A DNA stretch of 64,000 bases from Labilithrix sp. (GTDB taxonomy: Bacteria; Myxococcota_A; Polyangia; Polyangiales; Polyangiaceae). A program made the position numbers and the translations under genes. The stretch spans positions 1 to 64,000 of the forward strand of contig JAHBWD010000016.1 of NCBI GenBank assembly GCA_019637175.1, given 5' to 3'. Numbering within the stretch: position 1 is the stretch's first letter; each line of letters starts with the position of its first letter. The notes beneath the pieces were generated by a model. The model did not search any database. It saw only the letters and a program-made list of their open reading frames with translations, and had not been told where the DNA came from. This document shows positions 1-8,366 of the stretch, in pieces.

Positions 1-378
1 GCGAGACAGTTGCCGCAGCGCAGTCTTCAGCGACGTCACCGACATCGTGTTCGAGAACACCTTCAAGAGAAAGTCGCTCGGCTTCATCATCTCTGCGACA
101 GCCTCATCGAGACGTGCGCGATGGTTGCGATGCCAACGTGACGAGCACGCCGGGCAGAGGCGGTGTCCGCACGGCCATCGCATAGTCCCGCACCGCTCTA
201 TCGCCCTCGCCGCCTTCCCCTCGTCGAGTCGGAAGAGGAGCATCGCCTGCGCTTCCTGGAGGCTGACGATCGCGCGCTCTCGCACGTCGTCGAGACGGAG
301 CAGATCATCACGGTAGACGGACGCCCAGCGGTGCTCGCTACCTCGCTGCTCCTTGCCTTTGTCCTCCTTCGTCTTCAT
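1..378 (-). CDS. Rolling-circle Rep-like protein, C-terminal part cut by window edge
   Basis: The frame is open from an ATG at 378 down to base 1 (126 codons, no stop) and continues beyond the window. Codons favour G/C at the third position, and an AGGTG lies about 8 bases before the ATG. Residues about 63-79 read RCGTMRWPCGHRLCPAC, followed by a basic stretch (RWHRNHRARL) and then a segment ending in SLKTALRQLSR. This resembles the zinc-binding CxxR-C-P-x-C region and following strand-helix of rolling-circle replication initiators (Rep_1 type), although the usual TLT motif is not clear (LLKVFSN). It could instead be another zinc-ribbon DNA-binding protein. It lies just beyond the 3' end of a tRNA gene, where integrative elements often insert. 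The family call is tentative; the reading frame is solid. Confidence 0.5.
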   Translation of the reverse strand, partial: MKTKEDKGKEQRGSEHRWASVYRDDLLRLDDVRERAIVSLQEAQAMLLFRLDEGKAARAIERCGTMRWPCGHRLCPACSSRWHRNHRARLDEAVAEMMKPSDFLLKVFSNTMSVTSLKTALRQLSR

Positions 379-404
379 CCTGCTATCACCTGCATAGATC
401 TTCC

Positions 405-421
405 TAGTCCCGTCGGGACTA
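405..421. repeat. 7-bp perfect hairpin upstream of Rep-like gene
   Basis: TAGTCCC and GGGACTA flank a 3-base loop (GTC), 26 bases upstream of the Rep-like start codon. It could be a control site or part of a replication origin; the sequence alone does not decide. Confidence 0.4.
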
Positions 422-524
422 AGGGTTGGACAGCGTGCAGCCGAGGACGCGGGTTGAATCGAGTCACCTTGGACACGGTTGGCCTGCGAGACGACGGGAA
501 CCGCCGATCGGGCGATGCGCCGCT

Positions 525-737
525 TCATGGCTCCCTCCGCCGACGCGCCGCTTCGAGACCGACGACGGGCGCGTCCGAGGTGACGACGTTCATCAACGCG
601 AGCGCGGCCGCCATCAACGCCGACGACTCGACGAAGAAGCCTTCGCGCGCGAGCGCCGCAGCCTCCTCGATCAGGACCGCGACCGCACGACGACGGACGC
701 CCACCGCTCGGGAGGGATCTGCCGACGCGCTCGACAT
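525..737 (-). CDS. Small hypothetical protein (70 aa)
   Basis: I do not recognise this small ORF. It could encode 70 residues starting MSSASADPSRAVG, with two Ala-rich amphipathic helices (VAVLIEEAAALAREG and SALMAAALALMNVV). A GGAG lies about 12 bases before the ATG at 737. The frame stays open upstream into the tRNA gene, so the start is uncertain. It sits between the tRNA-Leu and the Rep-like gene on the same strand and could belong to the same element. Confidence 0.35.
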   Translation of the reverse strand: MSSASADPSRAVGVRRRAVAVLIEEAAALAREGFFVESSALMAAALALMNVVTSDAPVVGLEAARRRREP

Positions 738-827
738 CGCGTTGTCCACTCCGTCGTCCACTCGCGCGCGCGACGCCTCGCCCGGTGGAGGGTCGTCACA
801 GGGGTTTTCGTCGGAGTTTTGTAGGAG

Positions 828-909
828 TGCGAAGGAGGGGACTTGAACCCCTACGGTGTTACCCGCTAGCACCTCAAGCTAGTGCGTCTGCCAATTCCGC
901 CACCTTCGC
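828..909 (-). tRNA. tRNA-Leu (anticodon GAG)
   Basis: On the minus strand the sequence starts GCGAAGG and ends CCTTCGC plus discriminator A, giving a perfect 7-bp acceptor stem. The anticodon arm is CTAGC / loop TTGAGGT / GCTAG, so the anticodon is GAG, reading CUC and CUU. A variable arm (CGG...CCG) marks a class II tRNA and the T arm is GGGG TTCAAGT CCCC. CCA is not encoded. Confidence 0.95.
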
Positions 910-1018
910 GAGTGGGAAGTGCTTCGTAATCGGGACCTTGCCGTTCGTCAACCCCATCCGGCCGGCGACCGGGGAGGCGCCGCGCCGAGGCTCGGGCCAG
1001 CGCGTCGTGCGCGCGGGC

Positions 1019-2083
1019 TCAGGCCTGCTTCTTCGGAGCCGCCGCGCGCCCGAGCACCGCGAAGATCTCGCGGACCTCGAAGGGCTTGCGTACGAGCTCG
1101 ACGGTCTCGGCCACGACGGCCTCGGGCAAGGCGTCGGCGTTGCCGGTGATGACGACGAGCGTGGCGTCGGGGCACCTCGCGCGGATCGCGGCGATGGCGC
1201 CGGGCGCGTCGCCCGCGATCGGAGAGAGATCGACGAGCACGGCGTGGAACGTCGACTTCGTCAGGCAGGCGGTCAGCTCCGACGCGGTCGCGGCGATCGT
1301 GACCGCGGCGCCGCGCGCGTCGAGCGCGGCCTCGAGGAGCTGACGGACCGCGAGATCGTCTTCGACCACGAGCACGTGCATGCCCGACAGATCGCTCACG
1401 CGCGACGTCGAGACGGGAGGACGCGGGACCGCGTCGACCCGCGGCCAGGTCACGCGAAAGCGGGCTCCCCCGCCCTCGTGAGGAACGAGCTCCACGTCGC
1501 CGCCCCACGCGCGCGCGAGATCGCGCGAGTGGCGGAGGCCGACGCCGGCGCCGCCGGGACGCATCGAGTCGCCCTGGAAGATGCGCTCGCGTCGATGCGC
1601 CTCGACGCCCGGACCGTCGTCGGCGACGAGGACGCCGCAGCGCGCGTCGTCGACGGTGATGGTCACGTTCACGTGCGTGCCCGAGGGCGCATACGCGAGC
1701 GCGTTGAGGATCAAGTTGGTGAGGACCTGCGAGACGTCGAGCGCGCCCGCGACCTTCGCCTCTTCTTCGGCGCCGCGCACGACGACGCGCGCGCCCTTGC
1801 GCTGGGCCTCGACCTTGAGGGCCTGCGCGACCTCCTCGACGATCGCGCCGAGCTCGCGCTGCTCGTCGAAGCGCGGGCTGCCGATGGCGTGACGCGCGAG
1901 ATCGCGGGCGATCCGGGCGCGCTGCTCGACGATCGTGAGCGCGTACGCGACGGCCTCGGGCGTCGCGCCGGGCGCGCGCGCCTCCGACACCCACCCGAGC
2001 AAGACCGTGAGCGCGTTCGACACGTCGTGCAACACGCCGGCGAGATCGGTGTGCGGGTCTCCGCGATGCTCGGGCTCCGTCAC
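1019..2083 (-). CDS. Hybrid sensor histidine kinase with C-terminal receiver
   Basis: A 354-residue soluble protein without membrane segments. The phospho-acceptor His is H19 in LHDVSNAL. A HATPase domain follows, with an N box (VLTNLILNALAYAP, about 118-131), a G1 box (DDGPGV) and a G2 box (GGAGVGL). From about residue 232 a receiver domain begins (HVLVVEDD), with the acceptor Asp in VLVDLSPIAG and the conserved Lys in VRKPF. There is no input domain apart from the short N-terminus, so it probably takes its signal from a partner. Its partner cannot be told from the neighbours. Confidence 0.9.
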   Translation of the reverse strand: MTEPEHRGDPHTDLAGVLHDVSNALTVLLGWVSEARAPGATPEAVAYALTIVEQRARIARDLARHAIGSPRFDEQRELGAIVEEVAQALKVEAQRKGARVVVRGAEEEAKVAGALDVSQVLTNLILNALAYAPSGTHVNVTITVDDARCGVLVADDGPGVEAHRRERIFQGDSMRPGGAGVGLRHSRDLARAWGGDVELVPHEGGGARFRVTWPRVDAVPRPPVSTSRVSDLSGMHVLVVEDDLAVRQLLEAALDARGAAVTIAATASELTACLTKSTFHAVLVDLSPIAGDAPGAIAAIRARCPDATLVVITGNADALPEAVVAETVELVRKPFEVREIFAVLGRAAAPKKQA

Positions 2084-2110
2084 GGCCGGGAAACGCTACG
2101 CGAAAGAGCG

Positions 2111-2932
2111 CTAAACGTCACGCCCACCCAGGGCCTGCCGCGCGATGACGCGCGCCACGGCCCCGGAAAGCGCCGGGGAGACGCGTTTCAGCAGGTATCC
2201 GAGCCACGCCTCGGGCGACACGGGCACGACGTCGCGCTCGCGCTCCACCGCGGCCACGATCGCCGCGGCGACCTTGTCGGCCGTGTAGCCCCTCTTCTTG
2301 TAGAGGGCGACGACGCGGGCGCGCGTCGCGGCGGCGTCGCGCTTGTAGCGCGTCGTCGCGACGATGTTCGTGTCGATCACACCGGGGCAGATCGTCGAGA
2401 CGCGAATCCCGTGGCGATGGAGATCCGCGCGCATCGATTCGCTCAGACCCACGACCGCGAACTTGCTCGTCGCGTAGCCGGCGACGTCGGGGGTCGCGAA
2501 GAGGCCGAGCGCGGAGGCGACGTTCACGACGTGGCCGCGCCCGGCCTCGACCATCTTCGGGACGAAGTAGTGGCATCCGTGGATGACGCCCCAGAGGTTG
2601 ATCGAGAGCACCCACTCCCAGTCGTCGAGCGACGTCTCGAGGATGTTGCCCGCGAGGCCCACGCCGGCGTTGTTGACGAGGACGTCGATCGGGCCGCCGT
2701 GCGCGTGGACCTCGCCGGCGAACGCGGCGACCGCGTCGCGCTTCGACACGTCGACGCGCCGATGCATCGCGGCGGTGCTCCCGAGCGCCACGGCGAGCTC
2801 GCCGAGCTTCGCCTCGTCGAGATCGCAGAGGTAGAGGCGGGCGCCTCTCTTCGCGAGCGCCTCCGCCGTCGCGCGGCCGATCCCGCTCGCCGCACCGGTG
2901 ACGACGACCCTCTTTCCCCGCAGGTCACGCAT
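2111..2932 (-). CDS. Short-chain dehydrogenase/reductase
   Basis: A 273-residue NAD(P)-dependent oxidoreductase of the classical SDR family. The cofactor motif TGAASGIG is at 12-19, NNAG at 87-90, the catalytic Ser at about 140 and YxxxK (YATSK) at 153-157. D38 after the second strand (LCDLDE) favours NAD(H). It starts 9 bases after the stop of the metal-dependent hydrolase gene and is surely co-transcribed with it, under the divergent TetR. The substrate is unknown; this gene pair is typical of lipid or hydrophobic-compound metabolism (inference). Confidence 0.9.
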   Translation of the reverse strand: MRDLRGKRVVVTGAASGIGRATAEALAKRGARLYLCDLDEAKLGELAVALGSTAAMHRRVDVSKRDAVAAFAGEVHAHGGPIDVLVNNAGVGLAGNILETSLDDWEWVLSINLWGVIHGCHYFVPKMVEAGRGHVVNVASALGLFATPDVAGYATSKFAVVGLSESMRADLHRHGIRVSTICPGVIDTNIVATTRYKRDAAATRARVVALYKKRGYTADKVAAAIVAAVERERDVVPVSPEAWLGYLLKRVSPALSGAVARVIARQALGGRDV

Positions 2933-2941
2933 GGACGAAGG

Positions 2942-3835
2942 CTACGCCGGAAGCGGCTCTTCGTGGGGAACGACGCCGTCTCTCGTGAGGCGCTCGAGCG
3001 TGCGCGCGACGAGCGGCGCGTGGTCTTTGTCCGTCGGGTGAAAGCCCGGCCGGAGGTACTCGGCGATCCCGCGGAGGAACACGCGCGTGAAGATCGGCTT
3101 GGCCGAGACCGTCCGGCCCGCCTTCTCCGCCGCCTTGCGGAGGCGCGTGAGATCGCGCAGCGCCTCGCGGAGGGAGATGCCGTCTTGCGCGAGGAGCGCC
3201 CGCGTCGCCACGATCCAGAAGCCGCCGAGCGCGAGCGCGCCGATCGCCATGCCCGCCACGCGTAACGCGTAGCTCGGGTTCACCGCGCGAAGGACGTCGA
3301 ACGCGACCGCTTTGTGCTCGAGCTCCTCGAGCGCGTGCCACTCGAGGAGCTGGCGCATCGCCGGGTGCGCGTGGTCGAGCACGCCGCCCTTCAGCGCGTC
3401 CTCCGCCATGATCGCGGTGAAGTGCTCGAGCGCGACGGTGACCGCAAGGCGGATCGCGGGCGTCACGTTCTTCTCGAGCACGCCGTACGCGACGCGCTCG
3501 TAGGGACCGAGGATCGCATCGACGTCGTAGCCCTGGTCGCGCAGCGTGTCGAAGAAGCGCTCGTGCGCCTGGGCGTGGCGACCCTCCTGACCGAAGAAGC
3601 CCTTCACCTGAGCCGCGAGCTCGGGATCGTCGAGGCGGTCGAGATAGTGACGAACGCTCCGGACGAAGAACCGCTCCCCCGCGGGAAAGAGGAGGTTCAC
3701 CCCGTTCGCCACGTGCGTCGCGGCCGCGCTCCCGACCGCGCCATGCGCGAACCAGTGACGCGGGACCCGAGAGAAGCCCAGCCGAGGCGTGCGGGGGACG
3801 GGCGAGCGGGGAACGGACGAGGCGGCGAGGGCCAT
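2942..3835 (-). CDS. Predicted metal-dependent hydrolase (PF10118-like)
   Basis: 297 residues from the ATG at 3835, which follows a good ribosome binding site (GGAGG at 3844-3848); an upstream in-frame ATG at 3895 lies inside the operator region and is less likely. The protein is largely helical and carries His/Glu pairs typical of di-metal helical enzymes: GQEGRHAQAHERF, LEHFTA and EWHALEELEHKAVAF. This matches the uncharacterised metal-dependent hydrolase family PF10118. First gene of an operon with the SDR and divergent from the TetR gene. Confidence 0.8.
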   Translation of the reverse strand: MALAASSVPRSPVPRTPRLGFSRVPRHWFAHGAVGSAAATHVANGVNLLFPAGERFFVRSVRHYLDRLDDPELAAQVKGFFGQEGRHAQAHERFFDTLRDQGYDVDAILGPYERVAYGVLEKNVTPAIRLAVTVALEHFTAIMAEDALKGGVLDHAHPAMRQLLEWHALEELEHKAVAFDVLRAVNPSYALRVAGMAIGALALGGFWIVATRALLAQDGISLREALRDLTRLRKAAEKAGRTVSAKPIFTRVFLRGIAEYLRPGFHPTDKDHAPLVARTLERLTRDGVVPHEEPLPA

Positions 3836-3849
3836 GCGAAACACCTCCG

Positions 3850-3895
3850 TTGAATCTCGTTCAATAAGTTCTACGGCGTATTGAACGACAGTCAA
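3850..3895. promoter_or_regulatory. Two TetR-type operator-like palindromes
   Basis: Two 15-bp sites lie between the divergent hydrolase and TetR genes: TTGAA-N5-TTCAA at 3850-3864 and TTGAA-N5-GTCAA at 3881-3895, the second extended by TA on both sides. Their centres are 31 bp apart, about three helical turns. Likely the autoregulatory binding sites of the adjacent TetR protein. Confidence 0.6.
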
Positions 3896-3913
3896 TAGCG
3901 GCTATGCTCTTGA

Positions 3914-4663
3914 TTGGTGAGACCGACCGCCGTAAGGCCGGGGAAGCGGCCGCTCGCGAGCGACGCGGGCAAGAGGCGGCGCCCGTCCGCGCGCGTACGC
4001 CTCGACACGGGCGAGCGCCGCGCGCAGCTCGTCGCCCTCGGCCTCGAGCACTTCGGCACGCGCGCTTACGACGACGTGTCGATCGACGCCATCGCCGCGT
4101 CGGCGGGGATCTCGAAGGGCCTCCTCTACCACTACTTCCCCACGAAGAAGGCGTACTACGCCGCGTGCGTGCGCGAGGCGGCGGAAGAGCTCGTTGCGCA
4201 GACGGACACGAGCGCGTCGCTTCCGCCGCTCGATCGGCTCTACCAAGGCCTCGACGCCTATCTGAGCTACGTGCGGGCGCACGCGCGCGCGTACGCGACG
4301 CTCATGAAGAGCGGCGTCGGCGTCGATCCGGAGATCGCGCGCATCGTCGACGAGACGCGCTCGCGTCTGCTCGAGCGGATTACGGAGGGCTTCGACGAAG
4401 CTCCCCTCGCCAAGCTCCCCACGCTCGAGCGAGAAGACGCGCTTCGATCGCCCCTCGTCCGGACGGCGCTCCGCGGGTGGGTCGGTCTCGCGGAGGCGAC
4501 CGCGCTCGGGTGGATCGAAGACGTCGAGCGAAAGCGAAATGGAAAGCCGGCCAGGAACGATGCGTCGCCGACGCCGACGCAGGAGCAGATGAGGAATTTC
4601 CTCGCCGCGGCGCTCGTGCAAATCGTCCAGGCCGCTCTGCACGTCGCTAACCCGCTGAAATGA
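3914..4663 (+). CDS. TetR-family transcriptional regulator
   Basis: 249 residues from a TTG at 3914, or 248 from the GTG three bases on. The first 30 residues are basic and Arg/Lys rich. The helix-turn-helix follows at about 45-75 (VSIDAIAASAGISKGLLYHY, then FPTKKAYY), a classic TetR_N domain. The C-terminal part is all-helical and ligand-binding in type. It is divergent from the hydrolase-SDR operon across two palindromes and probably represses that operon and itself. Confidence 0.9.
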   Translation: MVRPTAVRPGKRPLASDAGKRRRPSARVRLDTGERRAQLVALGLEHFGTRAYDDVSIDAIAASAGISKGLLYHYFPTKKAYYAACVREAAEELVAQTDTSASLPPLDRLYQGLDAYLSYVRAHARAYATLMKSGVGVDPEIARIVDETRSRLLERITEGFDEAPLAKLPTLEREDALRSPLVRTALRGWVGLAEATALGWIEDVERKRNGKPARNDASPTPTQEQMRNFLAAALVQIVQAALHVANPLK

Positions 4664-4838
4664 GAGCGGCCGGAGGAGTGGCGATCAGCATGCGCCGCCT
4701 ACACGTGAACGAAAGCCCCTACTGATTTGCGTAAGCGCCACTTGAGACGCTTGTGATCGGCATCACGTTCATGGTTCTGTAAAAAAATTGGAGGTCCGTG
4801 CGCTCGATGCTCGGATACCTCGAGGAGGCTTCGAAACC

Positions 4839-5087
4839 ATGAACCGTGCACTCTGCGCCGTCGTCCTCGGTATCGCCATGATGGGCTGCGCCGCCGGCGA
4901 GGAAGATCCCGTTCCCGCGCCCCCGGCACCGGAAGAGCAGCGTGATCCGCCGAAGCAAGCGTTGAGCGGAGACTTCCAGGATCCGGTCGGCATGAAGATC
5001 GGCGTCGTCGAGGGCAACCACGGCCTCGACCGCGTGCCGGCCAAGCAGCGCCCGCCCGGCCCGCAGCCGATGATCGATCCCCGCTGA
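4839..5087 (+). CDS. Small lipoprotein (82 aa)
   Basis: 82 residues from an ATG at 4839 preceded by GAGGAGG. The N-terminus MNRALCAVVLGIAMMGC is a lipoprotein signal peptide with lipobox MMGC, lipidated at C17. The mature part is short, acidic and Pro-rich with no recognisable domain. Upstream, 4664-4838 contains no gene. Function unknown. Confidence 0.75.
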   Translation: MNRALCAVVLGIAMMGCAAGEEDPVPAPPAPEEQRDPPKQALSGDFQDPVGMKIGVVEGNHGLDRVPAKQRPPGPQPMIDPR

Positions 5088-5114
5088 CGCGCGCCGATCC
5101 GATCTAGCGCTTCG

Positions 5115-6433
5115 TCACGACGGTCCGACGGCGTGGCTCGCCGCTCCAGGCGAAGCCGCGCGGAGGACCGTGAGGGCGCGGCGGGCTGCCTCGACGGTGA
5201 TGTCGCGAGCCTCCACGATGATGGCCGCGACCGACTCCACCTCGGCGCCCTCCGCCCCCGCCGCGAGCGCCACGGAGCGTGCATGGAGCGCCATGTGGCC
5301 TCGCTGGATGCCGTCGGTCGCGAGGGCGCGCACCGCGGCGAGGTTCGAGGCCAGGCCGACCGCGGCGGCGACCGCCGCGAGATCGCTCGCCTCCGTGACG
5401 CCCATGATCTCGAGCGAGAGCCGCGCGCTCGGGTGCACGCGCAGCGTGCCGCCGACGGTGCCGAGCGCGAGGGGCATCTCGAGGACGCCGGTGAGCCCGT
5501 CGCCGTCGCGACGCCAGATCGACAGCGGCGCGTAGCGCCCGGATCGCGCCGCGAACGCGTGCGCCCCCGCCTCGACCGCGCGCCAGTCGTTGCCCGTCGC
5601 GATGACGACGGCGTCGACGCCGTTCATGATCCCCTTGTTGTGGGTCGCGGCACGGTACGGATCGAGCTCCGCGAAGCGCGACGCGTTCACGATCCCGTCG
5701 ATGACGGCCTGGCCGTCCATCTCGTCGGTCGCGAGCACCTCCGCCGGCACGCGGCAGCGCACGCGCACGCAGCGCTTGTCGCAGAGGTTCGAGAGGATGC
5801 GAAGACCGACGCGGCCGCCGGCGAGCGCCGCGAGCCGATCGGCGACGGCCTCGGCGATCGTGTTGATCAGGTTCGCGCCCATCGCGTCGCGGCAATCGAC
5901 GAGGACGTGGACGACGATCATCTCGTCGGCCGGCTCGCCGAGCGTGCGCACCTCGAGGCCGCGCGCGCCGCCCCCGCGCGACACGAGGCCGGGGACCGCG
6001 CGTCGGCGCGGGCGAGGATCTCGCCCTCGGCCGCGAGGATCGCGCGCGTGGCCGCCTCGGCGTCCTTCACGTGCGTGAGCTGCACCTGGCTGATCATCGT
6101 GGGCGTGTCGACCTCGGCGGTGAACCCGCCGCCCGCGCGCACCATCTTGGCGGCGTTCGACGCGGCGGCGACGACGCTCGGCTCCTCGACGACCATCGGC
6201 ACGACGTGATCCTGGCCGTTCACGCGCACGTTGAGCGTCACGCCGTACGGCAGCCCGTAGGTGCCGAGCACGTTCTCCACGAACTTGTCGGCGGTCTCGG
6301 CGTCGAGCCCACCGGCGTCGAGCGCGCGCTCGATCACCGACGGCTGCACGCCCGTCGCCTCGCACACGAGGTTGCGGCGCTCGCCGACGGTCACCTTGTA
6401 GAACCCCGGCAACTGCGAAGTGCGCTTCTTCAT
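5115..6433 (-). pseudogene. mvaA: HMG-CoA reductase, class II, with internal frameshift
   Basis: Reduces HMG-CoA to mevalonate, the committed step of the mevalonate pathway. The N-terminal part runs from the ATG at 6433 (MKKRTSQLPGFYK) and includes ENVLGTYGLPYG with the catalytic Glu. After ARADAR, near base 5997, the family sequence continues in another frame as VPGLVSRGGGARGLEVRT. That frame carries DAMGAN, catalytic Lys in ATHNKGIMNG, catalytic Asp in DAVVIATGND and His in RGHMALHARS, and ends at 5115. One missing base in a GCGCG run explains the break, so the gene is either a recent pseudogene or a sequencing error. Everything else looks intact and under coding selection. Last gene of the operon; its ATG overlaps the preceding stop (ATGA). 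Confidence 0.9.
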
Positions 6434-7383
6434 GACGTCGAGGCTGCCTCGACGTGCGCGGCGGTCGCCGCGGACGGCGAGACGTCCCTCACTCCTTTCT
6501 CATCCAGCTTCAGATCGAGCACGAACAGGCCGAGGGCTCGCGCCCGCTCGAGGAACGCGTTCGAGGGCGGCGCGCTTCCGACGAAGCAGGCGACGTCGCC
6601 GCCGCCGGCGCCCGAGACGCAGAAGGCCGCGCCTTCGCGCGCCGCGATCGCGGACAGGCCCTCGAATCCTTCGGGGACGATCGGCGCGCTCGCGGCGGCG
6701 CCGAGGCGCGCGAGGCCGCCCGCGGCGCGCGCGACGGCGTCGATGAACGCGCCGCGATCGCCGCGCGAGACCGCCGTCGCGGCGTCGCGCGCGATCTCGC
6801 CGAGCTCGTCGAGACGCTCGCGGTGTCGTGCCGGCGCGGTCTCGGCGAGCCGATCGACCAGGCCACGGAGCTCGGCGGTGCGCGCGCTCGTGCTGCACGC
6901 GAAGACCGAGAGCGCCGTGCCCGGCGGGAGCGCGACGCGCTTGGCCGCGCCTCCGGGTTGCGCAGCGCCGAGCGCATACTCGAGGACGCCGCCGAAGACG
7001 CTCGCGGCGACGTCGACGCCGCTGCCGCCGCCTTGCGCGCTCGCGTGCGCCGATCGCGCCTGCGCGAAGAGCTGCTCGCGCACGCGCGCGTCGCCGAGAT
7101 CGGCGCCGCGCTCGATCTCGCGCACGGCGAGCGACGCGACGAGGATCGCCGCGCTCGCGCCGAGCCCGAGCTTGCGCGATCCGACGAAGAGGCTCGACGC
7201 GTCGACGTGAGGCGCGGGCGCGTCGCCGATCGCGGCCCGGACCTCGGGCGACGCCGTGAGCGCCGCGCGCGCGCCGTCGGCGACGGCGCCGCGGCTCGTC
7301 GCGACGACGATCGCGGGCGCCCCCTCGAGAACGGCGTAAGCGCCCGTGAGGACGAGTTTTCCCGGCGCGAAGACCTTGCTCAC
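6430..7383 (-). CDS. Phosphomevalonate kinase (GHMP family)
   Basis: 317 residues from a GTG at 7383. The start overlaps the stop of the decarboxylase gene as GTGA, and its own stop overlaps the HMG-CoA reductase ATG. GHMP motifs are present: KLVLTGAYAVLEG near the N-terminus, the ATP loop GLGASAA around 100, and SGAGGGDVACF near the C-terminus. It phosphorylates mevalonate 5-phosphate to the diphosphate. The assignment among GHMP kinases rests on the N-terminal APGKLVLTGAYAVLEG signature and on its place between decarboxylase and reductase. Confidence 0.85.
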   Translation of the reverse strand: MSKVFAPGKLVLTGAYAVLEGAPAIVVATSRGAVADGARAALTASPEVRAAIGDAPAPHVDASSLFVGSRKLGLGASAAILVASLAVREIERGADLGDARVREQLFAQARSAHASAQGGGSGVDVAASVFGGVLEYALGAAQPGGAAKRVALPPGTALSVFACSTSARTAELRGLVDRLAETAPARHRERLDELGEIARDAATAVSRGDRGAFIDAVARAAGGLARLGAAASAPIVPEGFEGLSAIAAREGAAFCVSGAGGGDVACFVGSAPPSNAFLERARALGLFVLDLKLDEKGVRDVSPSAATAAHVEAASTS

Positions 7384-8366
7384 GGCGCCTCCGCGGTGAC
7401 GACGCGCGCGCCCTCGCCCGGGGTCGCCTCGAGGATGCGCAAGACGCCGGGCACGCTCGCGAGGCGGCCGCGCACGACGGCGGCGTCGCCCGCCTTCACG
7501 AGGCACTTGAGGTGCGGACCGGCGTCGATCGTCGCGTACGCCGGGAGTCCGAGCGCGCGCGTGGCGCGCACCTCGGCGAGCGCGGCGATCGTGGCGGGCG
7601 AGAAGTAGACGATGCCCGCGGCCATCGCGCACGCGTGCATCGCGAGCGCGCTCCGCTCGGCGAGCTCGCCCACGCGCGCGAAGTCTCCCGCGAGGAGCGC
7701 CGCGCGGATCGCCGCGTGGCTCTGCGGCGCGTCGGCGAGCCACGCCGCCCAGTAGGGGCTCGTCGCTTGCGTCGCGCGCATCCCGTCGGTCGACGAGGTG
7801 GCCTTCGCTTCTTCCGTGGTCACGCACACGAGCACGCGCATGTCGAGCGCGTGCGCGGCCGCGACGGGGCGCGCGGCGCCCGTCGCGCCGTCGCCGCCGT
7901 CGAGCTCGACGAAGCCGCCGAAGACGCTGCGCGCCGCGCTCGCCGAGCTCCGTCGCGCGAGATCGGCGACCTCGTCGGCGCGCCAGTCGAGGCCCGCGGC
8001 GCGGACCGACGCGAGCGCGAGCGCCGCGAAGCCCGACGCGCTCGACGCGAGCCCGCTCGCCGTCGGAAAGTCGTTCGTCGACACGACGCGCGCGCGGGTC
8101 GCGATCCCCGCGGCCGCGCGGACGCGATCGAGCAGCTCGGACGCGCGCGCCTTCGGCCGGCCGACCGCCATCGCGCCGCCGAGGACGAGCTCGTCGTCGA
8201 CGAGCGTCTCGTCGAACGTGACGGACGTCGTGGTCGACATGCCGGCGAGCGTGACCGAGAGGCTCGGCACCGCGGGGACGTTCCCCTCCCCGGCGCGCTT
8301 GCCCCAGTACTTCGCGAGGGCGATGTTGGGGTGCGCCACCGCCGTGGCGCTTCGCGCGCCGTTCAC
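7380..8366 (-). CDS. mvaD: Diphosphomevalonate decarboxylase
   Basis: 328 residues from a GTG at 8366 that overlaps the stop of the mevalonate kinase gene (GTGA). Signature elements are HPNIALAKYWGKR near the N-terminus, STNDFPTASGLASSASGF (the ATP loop of this family) and ATIDAGPHLKCL towards the C-terminus. The catalytic Asp is expected in the last (TIDAGP). The enzyme makes isopentenyl diphosphate from mevalonate diphosphate with ATP. An upstream extension of the frame is an antisense-like Arg-rich shadow of the previous gene. Confidence 0.95.
   Translation of the reverse strand: MNGARSATAVAHPNIALAKYWGKRAGEGNVPAVPSLSVTLAGMSTTTSVTFDETLVDDELVLGGAMAVGRPKARASELLDRVRAAAGIATRARVVSTNDFPTASGLASSASGFAALALASVRAAGLDWRADEVADLARRSSASAARSVFGGFVELDGGDGATGAARPVAAAHALDMRVLVCVTTEEAKATSSTDGMRATQATSPYWAAWLADAPQSHAAIRAALLAGDFARVGELAERSALAMHACAMAAGIVYFSPATIAALAEVRATRALGLPAYATIDAGPHLKCLVKAGDAAVVRGRLASVPGVLRILEATPGEGARVVTAEAP

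Noticed and set aside
785..3265. 826-codon plus-strand ORF over the histidine kinase, SDR and hydrolase
   Set aside because: Arg/Asp/Gly-rich shadow antisense to well-supported genes; typical of high-GC DNA.
3837..3895. Upstream ATG (3895) as start of the metal-dependent hydrolase
   Set aside because: It lies within the operator palindromes and lacks a ribosome binding site; the ATG at 3835 has a good one.
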